From assembly GCA_013399305.1 (NCBI GenBank), contig VXAI01000049.1, positions 1,909,472 through 1,973,471 on the forward strand: a stretch of 64,000 bases of DNA, read 5' to 3'. The position numbers and the translations under genes are program-made. Origin of the DNA: Rostratula benghalensis (taxonomy: Eukaryota; Chordata; Aves; Charadriiformes; Rostratulidae). The notes beneath the pieces were generated by a model that had not been told where the DNA came from, did not search any database, and worked only from the letters and a program-made list of their open reading frames with translations. Numbering within the stretch: the stretch's first letter is position 1; every line of letters begins with the position of its first letter. Of this stretch, positions 22,859 to 35,795 are shown piece by piece.

Positions 22859-25800
22859 CTATAGTTGGGTAGAAACACAAAAAGAAATGCCATTGTGAAA
22901 ATGGTATGAAACCTACAGCTTTGACACTTATAACTGTTTTAGACTTGGAACTATTGAATGCTGCAATATCCTCAGAAATCACTGAATTCAAAAGAGTGGA
23001 AACTTGCGCGGAACCTTACAAGAAAGGATTCATTTCTCTTTTCTGTTAAACCCCATTTTCATTCAGGTAGACTGCAATACAACTCACAGACACAGAAGGA
23101 AATTATTCAATTACATCCATGTTCTTCTTCATGTAAGATTTATGAAAAGGGGCAAACCAGATCAAAACAATAATAAAAGCACAAGGTATTGAAGTTGCCC
23201 AAACTGTGCATCAGCAGAGTTGTGTTCTTCCTTTTCCTTTCTTTGGTTTCAACAGAACCAGAACCCAAGGATAACCATTCATGTTCCACTAAAAATTGAG
23301 TTCATATGACCAAAACAAATACAGTAATTGAAGAAAATCTTAGACATCACAGTCCTACTACTTCTTGGGTATGGTGTTTTTTTTTTTTTTTTCCTTGAAA
23401 TAGTTAAATGTTTGATTATATAGAAGAAAACCAGTAAGAGAAGTGGCAGAACTGTAAAACCCTGGTTTGGAAAGAAATGACATCTGAATGTCACTCTATC
23501 GTATGCATATCAGGGTCTAGCTTATTTTGCAAAATTCAAACCAGTTTTAAATTTACAATTTGGAACAGCAGAGATTATCCAGTCAGGCCTATTACAGTAC
23601 ATTCTTCACACATCTCTCTGAAGGCAACGGGACAGGAACAAATGCTCACCGGTCTGGCCATATCAGAAAGAACATTACCCAAATTCAAACCGGTGAAACA
23701 CTGTTGAGTAGCTGGTGATGCTCAAAGGTCTCTCTGGTTCATCTGAGAGCCAGGCTCAAAGAGGGTACTACCTTAAACTGCCAGGATGAAAGTTATCTCT
23801 TGGCTCACTGCTTTTCTCTGAAGCGATTTCACCCAAATTTGTCTTGGGCGCCAACCTAAGGCCAAAGCGTGTGGCTCCTTGCAGGCTATAAAGTTCCCAT
23901 TCAACACAGACCTGAAAATTTTTCCATGCTGGTCTTCCTATTTCTTCATCTCTGTGGTACCTAACCTCTTTCCAAACGCCGGCAGGCACAAAGGAAATAT
24001 CTAAGTTAGGCTTTGTTAAGTCTAACTGGGTCTATAAAAATTCAAAACCCCTACAATTTTTCCTTTGCCCTTAACAATGGCAGCTTGAAGTTCGGTAAGC
24101 CTTAATGGGTGCCAGTACTTCAGTACTCAATATATGGCACAGTCCTCATTATCTAACCAGCTTTAAAGGTGACACAGAAATACTGATTTTACCTCACACA
24201 GAATTTGGGGAAATACTGATCTTATGGTCAGGAGAATAGATGACTTTCCAGCCTAATAGGTAGAACGAATAATTAAATCCTAGATGATCCAAACTTTGTC
24301 TTAACATCTACCCTCTCTCACTTTTCTGCGCTCAGTGGAATTTCTCCAGACTTGTGAGTTCAAGACAACACATTTATTTAAAAAGAGCTGAATTTTAAAC
24401 CTCTTCTTTACTTTCCCCCTGAAATATTTTTTCTACCATTGCCATAAGATTCTCTACATGTATGACTGTTACTACCGTGTCAGCTGGTTTCCTTCCTTTT
24501 GACAAGAACCAGTGTCTAAAGCTTGGATGAGGGAGAGAGAGGCCGCTCAGTGGCAATCTGGTGGACACCTCACACCTCTTCAATACATTTCTCACACTTC
24601 CACTCTAATTTGTAACCTATCCAGGTCTCCAAATAGACACAGACATATCTGACAGCCAGCTTGAAGGATTTTTATTTCATCTATGAGAAAAACCTAACCA
24701 AGCAATAACATAAACAAACCAACGAACACAACCTATCTGTTGCTTTACACACCCTCCATGAATTATGTTCTGGCACCTTTGTGCCATCATCCTACACCTC
24801 AATGACCCAAACCCCTCCTGTTCAGCAGGATACTTAAGCACCATATTTATTCTTAAAAGGGCCACACAGACTCAACACTTTGGTGAATGGAGCCTTTCCC
24901 ATACGTTCCTTAAGAAGTGGTGGTTAGCCAACATGGCATCTTTCCACACCAGCGACTGCCAAGAGGTTACTATCAACTCTTTCATTCAAAATAATCTGTC
25001 CCCCTTCCTTTTTTCAGCCACGCCAGATGTTTGTACAAGCTGATCATCTAATCTATATTAACTTCAACTGGCAAAGACAAAAAGTCTTTACTCCCACCAT
25101 CCTTTCACATGAGTTTTTCCCAGTGCTGCGGTCTAACTGGCATAGGCTCTGGGCCTTGTGCTCTCTCAAGGTATTTCTCAGCAAGCTGCTTGACTCAGCA
25201 GTTTAAAAAGTACTCTGAAATGTTGTCAAGGAAGGGCAGATGCAATCTTTGTGTGACACATACTTGGCAAGTCAGAACTATGTGCACTCACGTATCACAT
25301 CAGGACAATTCACATCTCTCAGCCAAACGGGTCCAAAGTAACCCAAATTAATGTCTAGGCTCCAAGCAGTTTTAGAGGCTGCACAGAGGTACCAGGACAC
25401 CTTTTTGGCTTTATGTTCTGCTGCTGGGGCATTTCATTGCATGTTGAATACCCAGCTTCCTCCACAGCCATCTGAACAAATGCTTTGCCTTCTGGCACTG
25501 AATGAACGTGGTTGTCAGACTGGATATATACCAAGATCGAGGTTAGGGATATCCATAAGTAACCACTTAATGCTTACGCTGATCTTTTAAATACTGACAC
25601 CACCACTTTTATTATAGGATTCATTTACTTGTGGTCTTGGAAATTCTAGCCAACTGACAGTTCTAGTTTGGTCAAACAAGTCTGCTCGGGTCATTCGCTG
25701 GAGTCTCACCTACCAAGGCCAAGTAGATCCCAGCTACAAGGCGGCCTGGACCTCCTGGTGCTTTCCAGTTCCTGCTTCACAACTCTAACACACAAATTCC

Positions 25801-27299
25801 TGAGGCACTGATCTGGTAGGAATGGTCTTTGTCAATGAGTTTTGGATAGTGACTAAAACTACCTTCTCATAGCCCTTTTTTTGGCAGCTGATATGGTAAT
25901 GGCTTCTAGCCAAATTAGTAGTGCCAGACCATTAAAATATATGTTACAAAATTTGTATTTTATAGTTCTGTCTGTATTTACCCCCAAAAGAATTTCCATC
26001 TTACACCAGCCCACCAGACTGAGGCAATTTATGTTCCCCTTGAAAGCTGTCCCAATGAATATTATCTGCATTTAAAGTCTGTAAAGAACTGGCTAAAACT
26101 GTTGACATGGCTTCACTTTCTACACACCAGCATTTCCCAGTCCTGAAGAAATCTAGCGTCAAAGATCAAGAATAAAAGCTAGTGGCACTTTCCTCTCCTG
26201 TGGTACACCATCCAGCACCTAATCAAATAATCCAACTTTTCTGCCCAGTGCATTACCATTGGTACCAGTCACATCATTTTTGCAACTCCTTTGCTCAAGA
26301 CTGCTCATCTCTTCCTGCACAAACAAGTTCCATCCCCCATTACTCAAATTTCCTTCCTTTTTACATGAAAAATATACAATAACATATTTTTCAGTGTTTC
26401 CCCTTTTTCCAAAAATGTAATTTGTTTGTTTGTTTTTTACCAAAATTACTTTAAAATAATTTCTAGTTAAAATCATTGCAGATTTTTAAATTAGTATATT
26501 AAATGGGTAAAGAGAAATAAAAATAATAACTAAAAAAAAGATATTTCTTTCCTTTGTAGCAAACGCATTATATTTGGAGGGGAAACAGGATGCAGAAACC
26601 TACCTGACTTCTGAAGGGCTTCTGGCGTGCAGAATTTCTGCTGGCATAGCTAGTTTAATCAAGCAAGAGAACTGAAACTATGAAATTTTTTTCCTCAAAG
26701 AGGAAAAGAAATGCTTGCTGAGTAGTATCCAAACAGCCAGCACATGCCACAGCCAGATTTATTCGTGCCTTGCTTATTGAACGCTACAATTGGTTTTTCC
26801 AGGGCTGAGGAATTTAATAGTGTTAATTTGTGTGTTTTTCACATCCTATTTTATCAAGCAGCTAATACAACAAAGTATATTAAAAAGAGCAATTTTAATA
26901 GATCTACTTGTGCTAGAAATACCGAACAGGAAACGGCTAAGGCCACACACGTACGCTGCAGTCGCACGTGTATCTGCAGAATACTTTACAGATCTCCAGT
27001 AGGAGATTAGCAGGAATTTCAAACATGCAGAGAAACTAATGGGTCTGCAAAAAACAGAACAAGAACAAATGACACGGCAGTATTCTTCATTCCTTACAGA
27101 GCTCATGTGACTGAGAAAGTTCCTATTACAGGTGTCGATTGCTTACTTCTAAGGAATGTTAGTGGCAGAGGGCTGACCCCATTTTTCCAGCATTAGCATA
27201 GATTATAATCTGAGGACTAGTTAGCAAACTAGAGATTCTGGAAAAGAAACTAAGAGGCTTTTCCAGTGGAATTAATTTGATAAAATGAGACTTTAGCAC

Positions 27300-27415
27300 A
27301 CAAAACCCCCCAAGAAACAAAAAACTCAAAACACCAAACAAAAAACAAAAACAAAAAAACCCCAAAACCCACAACAATAACAAAAAAACCCCATAAAAAC
27401 ACCCCTCCACCGAGT
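27300..27415. repeat. A/C-rich low-complexity tract
   Basis: About 115 bp made of A runs broken by CCCC and ACAA units on the plus strand. It creates long open frames on the minus strand that are artefacts. It could be an expanded poly(A) tail of an old retroposon, but no body is visible. Confidence 0.8.
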
Positions 27416-29045
27416 TTAATAACACCCAAAGAAAACATTCAGTTTGGTTCTTTGTAACCGTTTGGGAGACACATCTTCAGTTTCCCTCAAAACCAAGCCA
27501 GAAAGTCATATTTTCTATTAATTTTTCTCTCTGGCACAAATCCACCAAATCTAATGGCTGGAATGATGGCCTCTCTGATACAGACACTACTCCTCTATCA
27601 GTTGGTTCCACTGCTGCTTCTGTATCTAGATCGTGCTGCTTCTAACATTCACCATATGCAACATTAATACACTAGGGACAGACACAGGGAAAACCAGCAA
27701 ATTTCAAGATAAGGATCAGGCTGATAAACAATAGCCCCAGAAAAGCCAGTGTCCTTCCCCAAGACAAAGATCTGGTGCTGAATTCTGAAGACAGAAATAA
27801 CCTCAAATCTTTTAACTCATTACAGAGGATAAGAGAAAAAATAACTAAAAAGGGAAGGACAAAAAAAGAAGAAACATAAGAGGAGAAATTGGGTATTTAA
27901 TGTAAGATACAAAGAATATTTTGAGCATTAAAAATGCATGAAGAGAAACATCAATATCAGTTCATTACCTTTCCCTCAGAAAAGAAGTACAAATGTCTTA
28001 TTTGTACTTTCTTTGTAGTCTGATTTTTACATACAGCAGGATGTTTTTATTGCAACATCAGCTTTGTTTGATCACATAAGTTTTTGAATCATTCTTATTT
28101 GGAACCTGAAAGAAAATTCACTGCTATCTACTCAACAACTAGTCTAGAGGAAAATTTCTTTCTTTGCTCCTGACAAGCAACTTTCTTATGTGCTTATTCC
28201 TGTGCAGTCGCTCACCAAAGAAATGTGATTTTCCAAGAAAGAACTGATTGAAAAAAACAGAAAAACCCAACATTAAAAAGCTAGTGTTTATGAAGTATAA
28301 TTACATTCAGAGAGCTCAATATAAAACCTCATGGATCAAAACACATTAGTTCAATTATCCAAGTTTCAAGTCCGATTACAAATATCCGTGTGAAGATAAT
28401 TACAGTGCAGCTGTCAGTTCTAAAAAGGCCTGGAGTACATAATGAATTGTCCTCTTATGGCTTATGGAATGAAAAGAAACGTTATTAGCCAAGTTTTGTA
28501 ATATACATATTAGAGCAGGAAAAGTTATCTCCCTCTGCACCAAAGACTGAAAAGTCGTCGCCTTCTACGACAGAAAAAATAGTTCAATAACATCCAGCAA
28601 TGCTAATTTTATAATTTGCCATCCCAGTAATTATGCTTTCATAATGGGTGTATCTCTTCAAGAAGCATGACTAGATCTGAATTTCTAATTATAAGGACTA
28701 CGGAATAAGTCACACAGGCTCCAGGAGGAAATCAAGGCTCTATTAAGTTCTGAAGATGTTGTTAAGGTCCAGGAGAAATTTCACTAAGATGGAATTTGAA
28801 TGCTCTTGTGGTGATCTGTCATTGTGTAAAATCCAAGGGAAATTTTATCCAGTAACTAAATCCATATCTTATTTACAATTTTCAAACATTTTAATGAAAA
28901 AAACATTTAGTCCACTTGTAAAATTGCACCCCACCTACATCTCCATTACAAACTTAATTTAACACTGTATAACCCTTTGGAAATTCTCTGGACATGAAGT
29001 CCAATGTTTTAGATACGAGGGCTTTGACTCAAATATAATGGATGT

Positions 29046-29150
29046 GGGTGGGCAAGTCAATTCCTTTTCCAGTGTCTCACTTTTCCAACATGGAAAATGA
29101 GAATGATAAGGCTTTTGGTAAAGCACCTTAAGGTCTACAGATAGAAATCT
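29046..29150 (+). mobile_element. MIR-like SINE fragment
   Basis: GGGCAAGTCAATTCC, then a CAGTGTCTCACTTTTCC-like stretch, then ATGGAAAATGAGAATGATAAGG and GTAAAGCACCTTAAGG, in the order of the MIR core and 3' part. It is highly diverged. Confidence 0.55.
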
Positions 29151-30239
29151 GGCTTAAGAAACTTCATCTGTCTGTTAAATCCGGCTATAAATCCAAGAGA
29201 CATTGAAGTGAAATTTTCAAAGAAGGAGAAATGGTCCACACTGAGCTTTTCTCACAGGAACACTGGGCCTTTGTTTGGAAAAGCTGACCAGTTCTGAAAG
29301 CATTTTCATCAGCTCACTAAATGGCACTGGTACAGATCAGCCCTCTTCCTCAGACTGGCCCTTCTGTCCCTGATCCAGCAATGTGCTTCACATACTTCTA
29401 ACTCAAAGCATGTGTTCCATTCATTTTAATTGAAGCTATTCACACATTTAACACTCACCATCATTAGGGCCTTTGCTGGATCAGGAGCAGAGCTGCTTAA
29501 CAAACCTAACAAACCACACTATCAAGCCCACTGTATTGACTGCCAGTCTCTCAGGGGCCAATAGTACAAGAAATTCTGCGTCATACGAAGAGACTGAAAT
29601 TCCTCTTTTGTGGCCAAGATTATCTATGAGCTGCTATCATTAGTCATTCTGGCACAAACAACTCTTAAATTGCATCTGGATTCAGCAGAAGACAAACCAA
29701 CAAGATGGATTGTACAAATGGCACGGGAGCAGCCTGCAAAAGAAGTGTGTAACGTAACTGGGAAACTCTGCAAGGGTGCATACTATTTGCTTCTATCTTT
29801 GGTCACATGCAAAGAGCTGAAAATTATCAACCTATTTGGTCCCTTGGTTAAAAGAATTTTTTTTGGCATGGGTTCAAGCCTGAATATAGCAACCTCCAGA
29901 CCTCAGAGTAGTGTAATTTTCAATCCCTGCACAGATTTGGTTTCAGTTAAGCTGCAGTCTGCTCTTGTAGCAGGGAGAGGTAGAATTTGGCTGTAACATA
30001 CCCTCTAAGCACAGTCAAATTAAGCTCTTTGGTGTACCACATAATCACAAATAATTATTGTGTACTTACTTAAAAGCATATTCTCGTTGTGTTCAGCACA
30101 TGGAACTCCCACTGACATTAACAGGAATTCCATGCCTGAATGTAAAGGACACCCATGTGGGTGGGTTTGGGTTTTGTGTGTTTTTCCCCTATTCTTTAAG
30201 AGTCACGATAATCTTGTAATGAAGACTTAGCCCCGGGTC

Positions 30240-30350
30240 TCGAGCGATCTGGGTTCAATCTGCCACTAGGTTCTTGTGAGACTTCAGGCAAGTTATTTCA
30301 TTTTTCTGGTCTCTGTTCCCTATACATTAACAAATACAACGCTACTTCCC
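30240..30350 (+). mobile_element. MIR-like SINE fragment
   Basis: CTGGGTTCAATCTGCCACTAG, then TTGTGAGACTTCAGGCAAGT and TATTTCATTTTTCTGGTCTC follow the MIR consensus order (transcribed core, then the GGGCAAGTCACTTAACCTCTC-type region). Old and diverged. Confidence 0.6.
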
Positions 30351-31490
30351 CACCCCCTGTTTTCCTTGCCCTCTCTCTATACATCTCCTTTTCCCCTTTG
30401 AAAATCTGACTTGGCCTGTAACTTTTCATCTGCTTTTCCTTCTACGTGAGGGGTACAGATTTCATTTGACTATTCAAAGCACTATCAGAGCAGAGACAAT
30501 AAAGAAAGCCTAGGAATGATGTTCATCTACATGTTAAAACCCTTTAACAACCACCACATTTGGCAATTTGTTCATAAATATCAAGACAGATTTGCTTCAG
30601 TCTTCTAGGAGAGGTTTCTGCCCTCCTTTGGTGTTCAGGGCCACTACACTTTGAGTATTTACCCTATTCCTTTCCATCAATTCTCAGTAGTTTTTCACAG
30701 ACACCAGCATAAGAGTCAAACGAAACAAAACCTATCAATTTTCAGCTGATTATCTGAAGGCATGGGAGCCAGTAAATACACCACACACAGAAAAATCAGT
30801 GACAGCACATTGAAGTGAACATCAGTAAAAGACATTCTTCCAGAAGAAGTATCATTGAATTTGAATAGAAATAATTCTGAAAAAGGATCGTATTCTAATC
30901 TATACACCCTCTTATTTGGCTTCTTATTTGTACAGGGCATCTGACTTGAGGACATCCTGATGACAAAAACTGCAGATGGGTATGCTCTGACAGCCACTCA
31001 CTGTGGTGAGCCAGCAAGTTTTATCAGCGTTATTTATACTTGGAGGGAGAAGGCAGAGATCAGCCTAATATTCATGAAAACAACAGAACAGTATAGTTAG
31101 TCCCACTGGAAAGAATGTCAGAAAGCAACCTTGCTATTTGGTTAGCTTAACTCTGAAAAGCAGGATAGAAGCCAGAACAATATACATTTGCAAGGGTTTA
31201 TTTTGACAATGTGTTTAGTTGTTTCAGATATTTTTCCTCCTCAAATGCCAGTACTATTTTTTAAAGGCTAATCCCAGATATTAAACAACAACCAGCTTTA
31301 AAAGTGGTACAGTACATCTGAAAACAGTAAACTACTGGTGGGATTGTTTCTAGGAGGGAAGGGTCCATGGAAACTGCTGTTTAAGTTGGCAGGACACCTC
31401 TATTTCATAGAAGGAAAAAATGTTCCTGTTATAAAACACGTCTCTTGTTAGCAAACGCTGCACACAAAGGGGCAGCTGTACTTTGCTTAC

Positions 31491-31586
31491 CTCACGTGTG
31501 ACTCTTCCGTTGTTATCAAAGTCATACAGTGTGAAGGTCCATTCTTGCCTGTTATCTTCCTCTACAGACACATCACATTGCAATTC
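31491..31586 (-). CDS. NKD1: NKD1 exon (fifth from the 3' end), first part of the EF-hand
   Basis: This 96-nt exon encodes 32 residues, 56-87 of the partial protein, beginning ELQCDVSVEEDNRQEW and ending YDFDNNGRVTRE. The acceptor is TTTCTTAG and the donor is GAG|GTAAGC. It carries the entering helix and the first eleven loop positions of the single EF-hand: D1, D3, N5, G6 and V8 are in place. The twelfth position, Asp, comes from the next exon, 8.6 kb away. In the Nkd family this region is the surface that contacts Dishevelled. Reading past the donor stays open for about 45 codons in the intron, but the donor is strong and the family sequence continues in the next exon. Confidence 0.97.
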
Positions 31587-34205
31587 CTAAGAAACATGCA
31601 AAGAGCAGCTGATTACCTAAAGCAAAAGGCCTGTTTGCAGAGGAGACTCTCCGTAGAAGGAGGCTGCTTGCTTTTCTTCCTTCCTCCCTCCCTCATGGGA
31701 AGAAGCCTTCAGGATATGTCCCGGGGAGGCCTCCGTCCACCATACTGAAGGAATCTCATCACAACCACAAGATAATCCTAACTCCCTTGGGCTAGACCTC
31801 AGGGAAATCTGTGAGATGCTTTCTACTTCGCTGTAGAAAACACAAAAAGGTACAAGGAGACTACTTCCCGAAGCTCTTGCAATATAGTAAGATTCCCCAC
31901 TAAAAAGTGGGAAGGAAAACTCTGCTTAGCTCAGGAAGAGAAGGATAACAGAAATAGACTCACAGACCAAGGCGGGACACCACAGTGCTCGGAGCAGTCA
32001 TCAATACAAAGTGGACACATGGCACAATTCCCCACCAGTGAGACCTGTCCTTGACACAGATATTTGATACCCAAAGGTTGTCAAAGTTAGTGCAGCCCAG
32101 CACCATGCTCCTGGAGCGGAGCCTGCCTAGGAACCGGCGGGTAAGAACGACCCAGGAGTAGCGCCTGGTCCTTACTGTAACTGCGTTTTTGTTAGTGAGA
32201 GTGTGACCTGTGCAAAGCCTGAAAGAATCAATTTGTTAAAGGGAAAAAACATTCTCAAACCAAACCCAAGCCTTCAGTCAAGAACAAAGGATGCACTTTG
32301 ACTGACTCCAGTCAGCTGGGTGCAAATCATTTGCTTTCTCTCAAGACCTGCGCAATCAAAATTATCCAGAGCCACAACAAGGCAGAACAGAAGAGTTACA
32401 GTGCAATTAAAATGAAAGCCACTGTATGCAAGTCAAATAAACAGCTCCAAATAGCTCTGGCATGATAGGGCTCAAAATACCTGGTTGATCTTCTGACTTG
32501 AAACCGATTCCCTACAGCAGTTCCCGGTCCCCCTGTCCCCTGCTGAGTTCAAAGGCAGGCTGCTCCCCGTTGTAACAAGCCCGGCCCAGAGCTGCCAAGT
32601 GCCCCACACTCTACTGTGGAAACACAGTCTCACATTACATAAACATTCCCGGCACCTTAAAAGCCAAATCACATCCACCTCAGATTTAGAACCTCATGTC
32701 TCGACACTTGAGTTTCTGATTCTTTTCCACCTTTGAAACATTTACCAATCCCTTAGCTCCTCGCTCACAGAGCTGGAAAACTTCCGTTTGTAGAACAAGG
32801 GAAAAAATATCAATACTTGGTTTCTCGCCACATATTAATACTTCCCTGTCCCCTCTGCCTAACACAACATCTTTATGTGAGGATGTGCTCTGCTTAGTTA
32901 AGAGCCATGGCAACCTTCCCTGCATTAGTCATGGAGCCCAGGACCAAGTGCTAACCTTTATGGCATGCCAAGAACTACTTGGGAACAAACACGGCCTTTG
33001 CCCGTACGGTAGAGTTCCAGCTACTCTGGCACCAACCATGTTGACAGGTGTCCTCCAACCCACAAATATCAAGGCACCGTTAATTGCAATTTATCATCCC
33101 TTTCCTGTCAGCAAATGTCTGCTACTCAAGGGACAATATAAAATGTGCCTAGAGAAAAAAGAGGTATCACTGGCCAAAAAAAAAAAAAACCCAAAACAAA
33201 ACCCCACAAAAAAAAACTAGGCAGGAAAAAGTCACCTCCCCCCAGAAGGCACCCAAGCACCTAGCAACACCTCAGCCACCTCTGGGAAAGCTACCTCCTT
33301 TTAATCAGCCTCAAACCAGGAAAAGATAAATCACACTTGGCGACTAAATCTGCTCTAGAGAAGGGAAGGAACACTCGAGCCATGCTGCAAGGTGGCTGCA
33401 CGGTCTTTTAAATAACAATTGAGGAACACAAAGCTCATTACTGTGACAGGCTGTCAGCACTGAAAGGTAGAAGTTTGCCACATCTGCTGGAGTGCAGAGA
33501 GATGAAAATTCGTGCTGTTTCTTGCCGGTACCAGAGTATCTTCCTCCTCACTGTGACAGACAACCCTCGAGCTGGATGACAGCATGTTTCAATACTCATA
33601 TTTATTAAATCACTCCCTACATAAACAAAACCTGCCGACAACACACAATGTCTGGCAGTTTTATGTTTGTAAGTCTAGAAGGCAATAGACCATCAGACTC
33701 ATTGCCCTCCAGGATCCTTCTCCTCCTGCCACGTGATCTGATGGATTTAACCCGTGTCAGGGTTATTTCACTTTGGAGGCCCAGGCAGAGCAGCCTGATG
33801 GTTATGGAAGCTTTCACAAACTTCTTTTTCACCAAGTGCAATAGTCCAGGGAAGTCCATCTGAAGATTTGATAACATGAGAGCTGGCATAATAAATTACT
33901 AACAAAAGGATCACAGATAAAGGGTTAGAGCAAATGCCTTCCTCCTCCTCCTCGTACAGGTTTCAGGTCCTACAGAGGAATGATCATCATCTGATCCTCT
34001 CCAAACCTGGAAATAAATCTCACTAACCACCTCATATGGAGCACCAATAGTCAGACACTGGCTTGTGCCAGTTCTGCTCCCTCCTGTACCCACTACAATT
34101 GTCAGGAGCTACAGACGTGCATCAGAGGACGCTATGTGGTCCAGACGTTATTTTTCTACCATAATTATGTCAGCACAGTGAAACTTTCAAATACAAAGGA
34201 CTTAC
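31587..34205 (-). other. NKD1: NKD1 intron, 2.6 kb
   Basis: Donor GTAAGTCC and acceptor TTTCTTAG. It contains an A-rich tract near 33180. No repeats with a clear family assignment and no additional exon are seen. Confidence 0.9.
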
Positions 34206-34312
34206 TTCAAATTTCAGTTGCTTCTTGGAACCTGTGCGTGTGTCACTTTCTTTTTCTGCTTTCTTTTCATCTCCACTGCAAACTCCATCTGTCTTCTCTG
34301 GAGGCAAAGCCA
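34206..34312 (-). CDS. NKD1: NKD1 exon (sixth from the 3' end), VALPPEKTDG to KKQLKFE
   Basis: The exon has 107 nt. The acceptor is TTTTTCGCAG and the donor is GAA|GTAAG, close to consensus. It supplies the last two bases of a split Val codon and then 35 residues, beginning ALPPEKTDGVCSGDEKK and ending SKKQLKFE. These are residues 20-55 of the partial protein. The segment is charged and rich in Lys and Glu, and leads into the EF-hand region. Mammalian NKD1 has LPPEKTDG, GSGDEKK and SKKQLKFEELQCDV in the same order. It ends in phase 0, matching the next exon. Confidence 0.96.
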
Positions 34313-35760
34313 CTGCGAAAAATACATTTAAGAAGAAACGCTCATAAGGAAATGTCAAAGCAGTCTCATATTTGCAAATCTGTCTTTATATTTAGGGTGA
34401 AATTGATTTCAGCAAACTTGTACGAGAGGATCATTATACTTGATTTGCTTTTGTGTTCACTACACATCTGGGATAATTTCTGCAGACAATCTACCAACAG
34501 CTTTTGGTACAGAGCCTCTCCTACAAACATCACTAGTCACAGGAAGTTCAAACACAGTATTATGAGAATATAAATCAGCAGAACTGTTACTGTCAATAAG
34601 TTGAATCATTTTGCAACATATTGAAAGTTTGTGACATATTGCAAAAACACATTGTGTTCACCAGCACTGAATGAAATAATGAAGCTGAAATGGAAGTCCT
34701 CATTCTGTTTCAATTTCCCTCTTCAAACGCACACAAACATTACTACCCTCCAAAAGGCTAAACTCACAGCCAAAAAGATTATGCTGCATTTTTGCAAATA
34801 GGTAAAATATACTTTTTAAAACCTAAGTTTCAAGTTAGAACATTTGCACTTGCATAATCCAATAGCACTCACAAAGAGAATCAACAGTAACACCCATCAG
34901 ATATATATCACAGCATATCATAACACCAATCAGATATGTAAGAGATATATACTTCTCATGTGGATTAAAAGACAAATGCCCCTGAATTTAAAAGCTGAGC
35001 CTTTGGCTGCGGCAGAGGCACTCAGCCTTACCCATGATGTAACCCTATAGCTAAAGAAAATGAATCCTCTATTCATTAGGAAAATACACAGATTTTTTAA
35101 ACCCTCCCCTCAACTGTTTTAGATATGAATTTCTGTACATCCACATACCTCTGCCAGCAATGTTATACGCATACTTCATCAGACATAGCAGTATTCCTGC
35201 CTACTCCCCAAAAACCAGAAGCTATTGCAAGAACGTGACTCTTACAGTCAGCACTTTTTCTCTTGCACTGCAGCGTTTGCATTTACCCAAAGCCTTTATC
35301 CTAAAGCTCTGCAGGAGTCGTTTCTTGGGGATGCCTTTGTAAGTAAAATCTCATCTAAGTGCCAGTTCAGTAAAGCCAGACTCTTTACAGAAAAGGAGAC
35401 CAGATCCTCGCCACTTCAGAGTGACCCATTTCAAACTGGGTTTACTCTGCAGCTCTTCTGCTGTTTGGTACTCTTGAGGGGGCTCTCAAACATTCTCCCA
35501 GAAACTCAAGTCACTAACATGCTAGAAATTAAGATATTACAGTAGTCACCTTTCAGCATTTTCTTTTACATGTAAAATTGAACAATTAGCTAATTCTTTT
35601 TTTTTTTTTAATTAAAAGAAATCTACCCTTACCATAGCTTTATACTCTCAGAAATTCCAAAAGCTACAATTTCTGCCACAACATTCATGCTGCCACACTG
35701 CAATATATCACATTTTCTAGTCTTATTTCTTTGTTTAAATTTAACACTATTGGATTACCT

Positions 35761-35795
35761 TTTTTTTTTTTTTTTTTTGGTTTTTCCCCCCCCCC
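35761..35795. repeat. Poly(T) and poly(C) tract
   Basis: Eighteen T, then GG, five T and ten C on the plus strand. Confidence 0.9.

Larger units (their letters stand above)
22859..31490 (-). other. NKD1: NKD1 intron, 8.6 kb, splitting the EF-hand loop
   Basis: Donor GTAAGC and acceptor CAACTATAG. It contains a T run at about 23380, an A/C-rich low-complexity tract at 27300-27415, and two MIR-like SINEs at 29046 and 30240. No extra exon was recognised. The longest open frame is 29610-29996 on the plus strand and looks random. Confidence 0.9.

Noticed and set aside
27159..27438. Minus-strand open frames rich in Phe, Leu and Gly resembling membrane proteins
   Set aside because: Translation of the A/C-rich low-complexity tract at 27300-27415.
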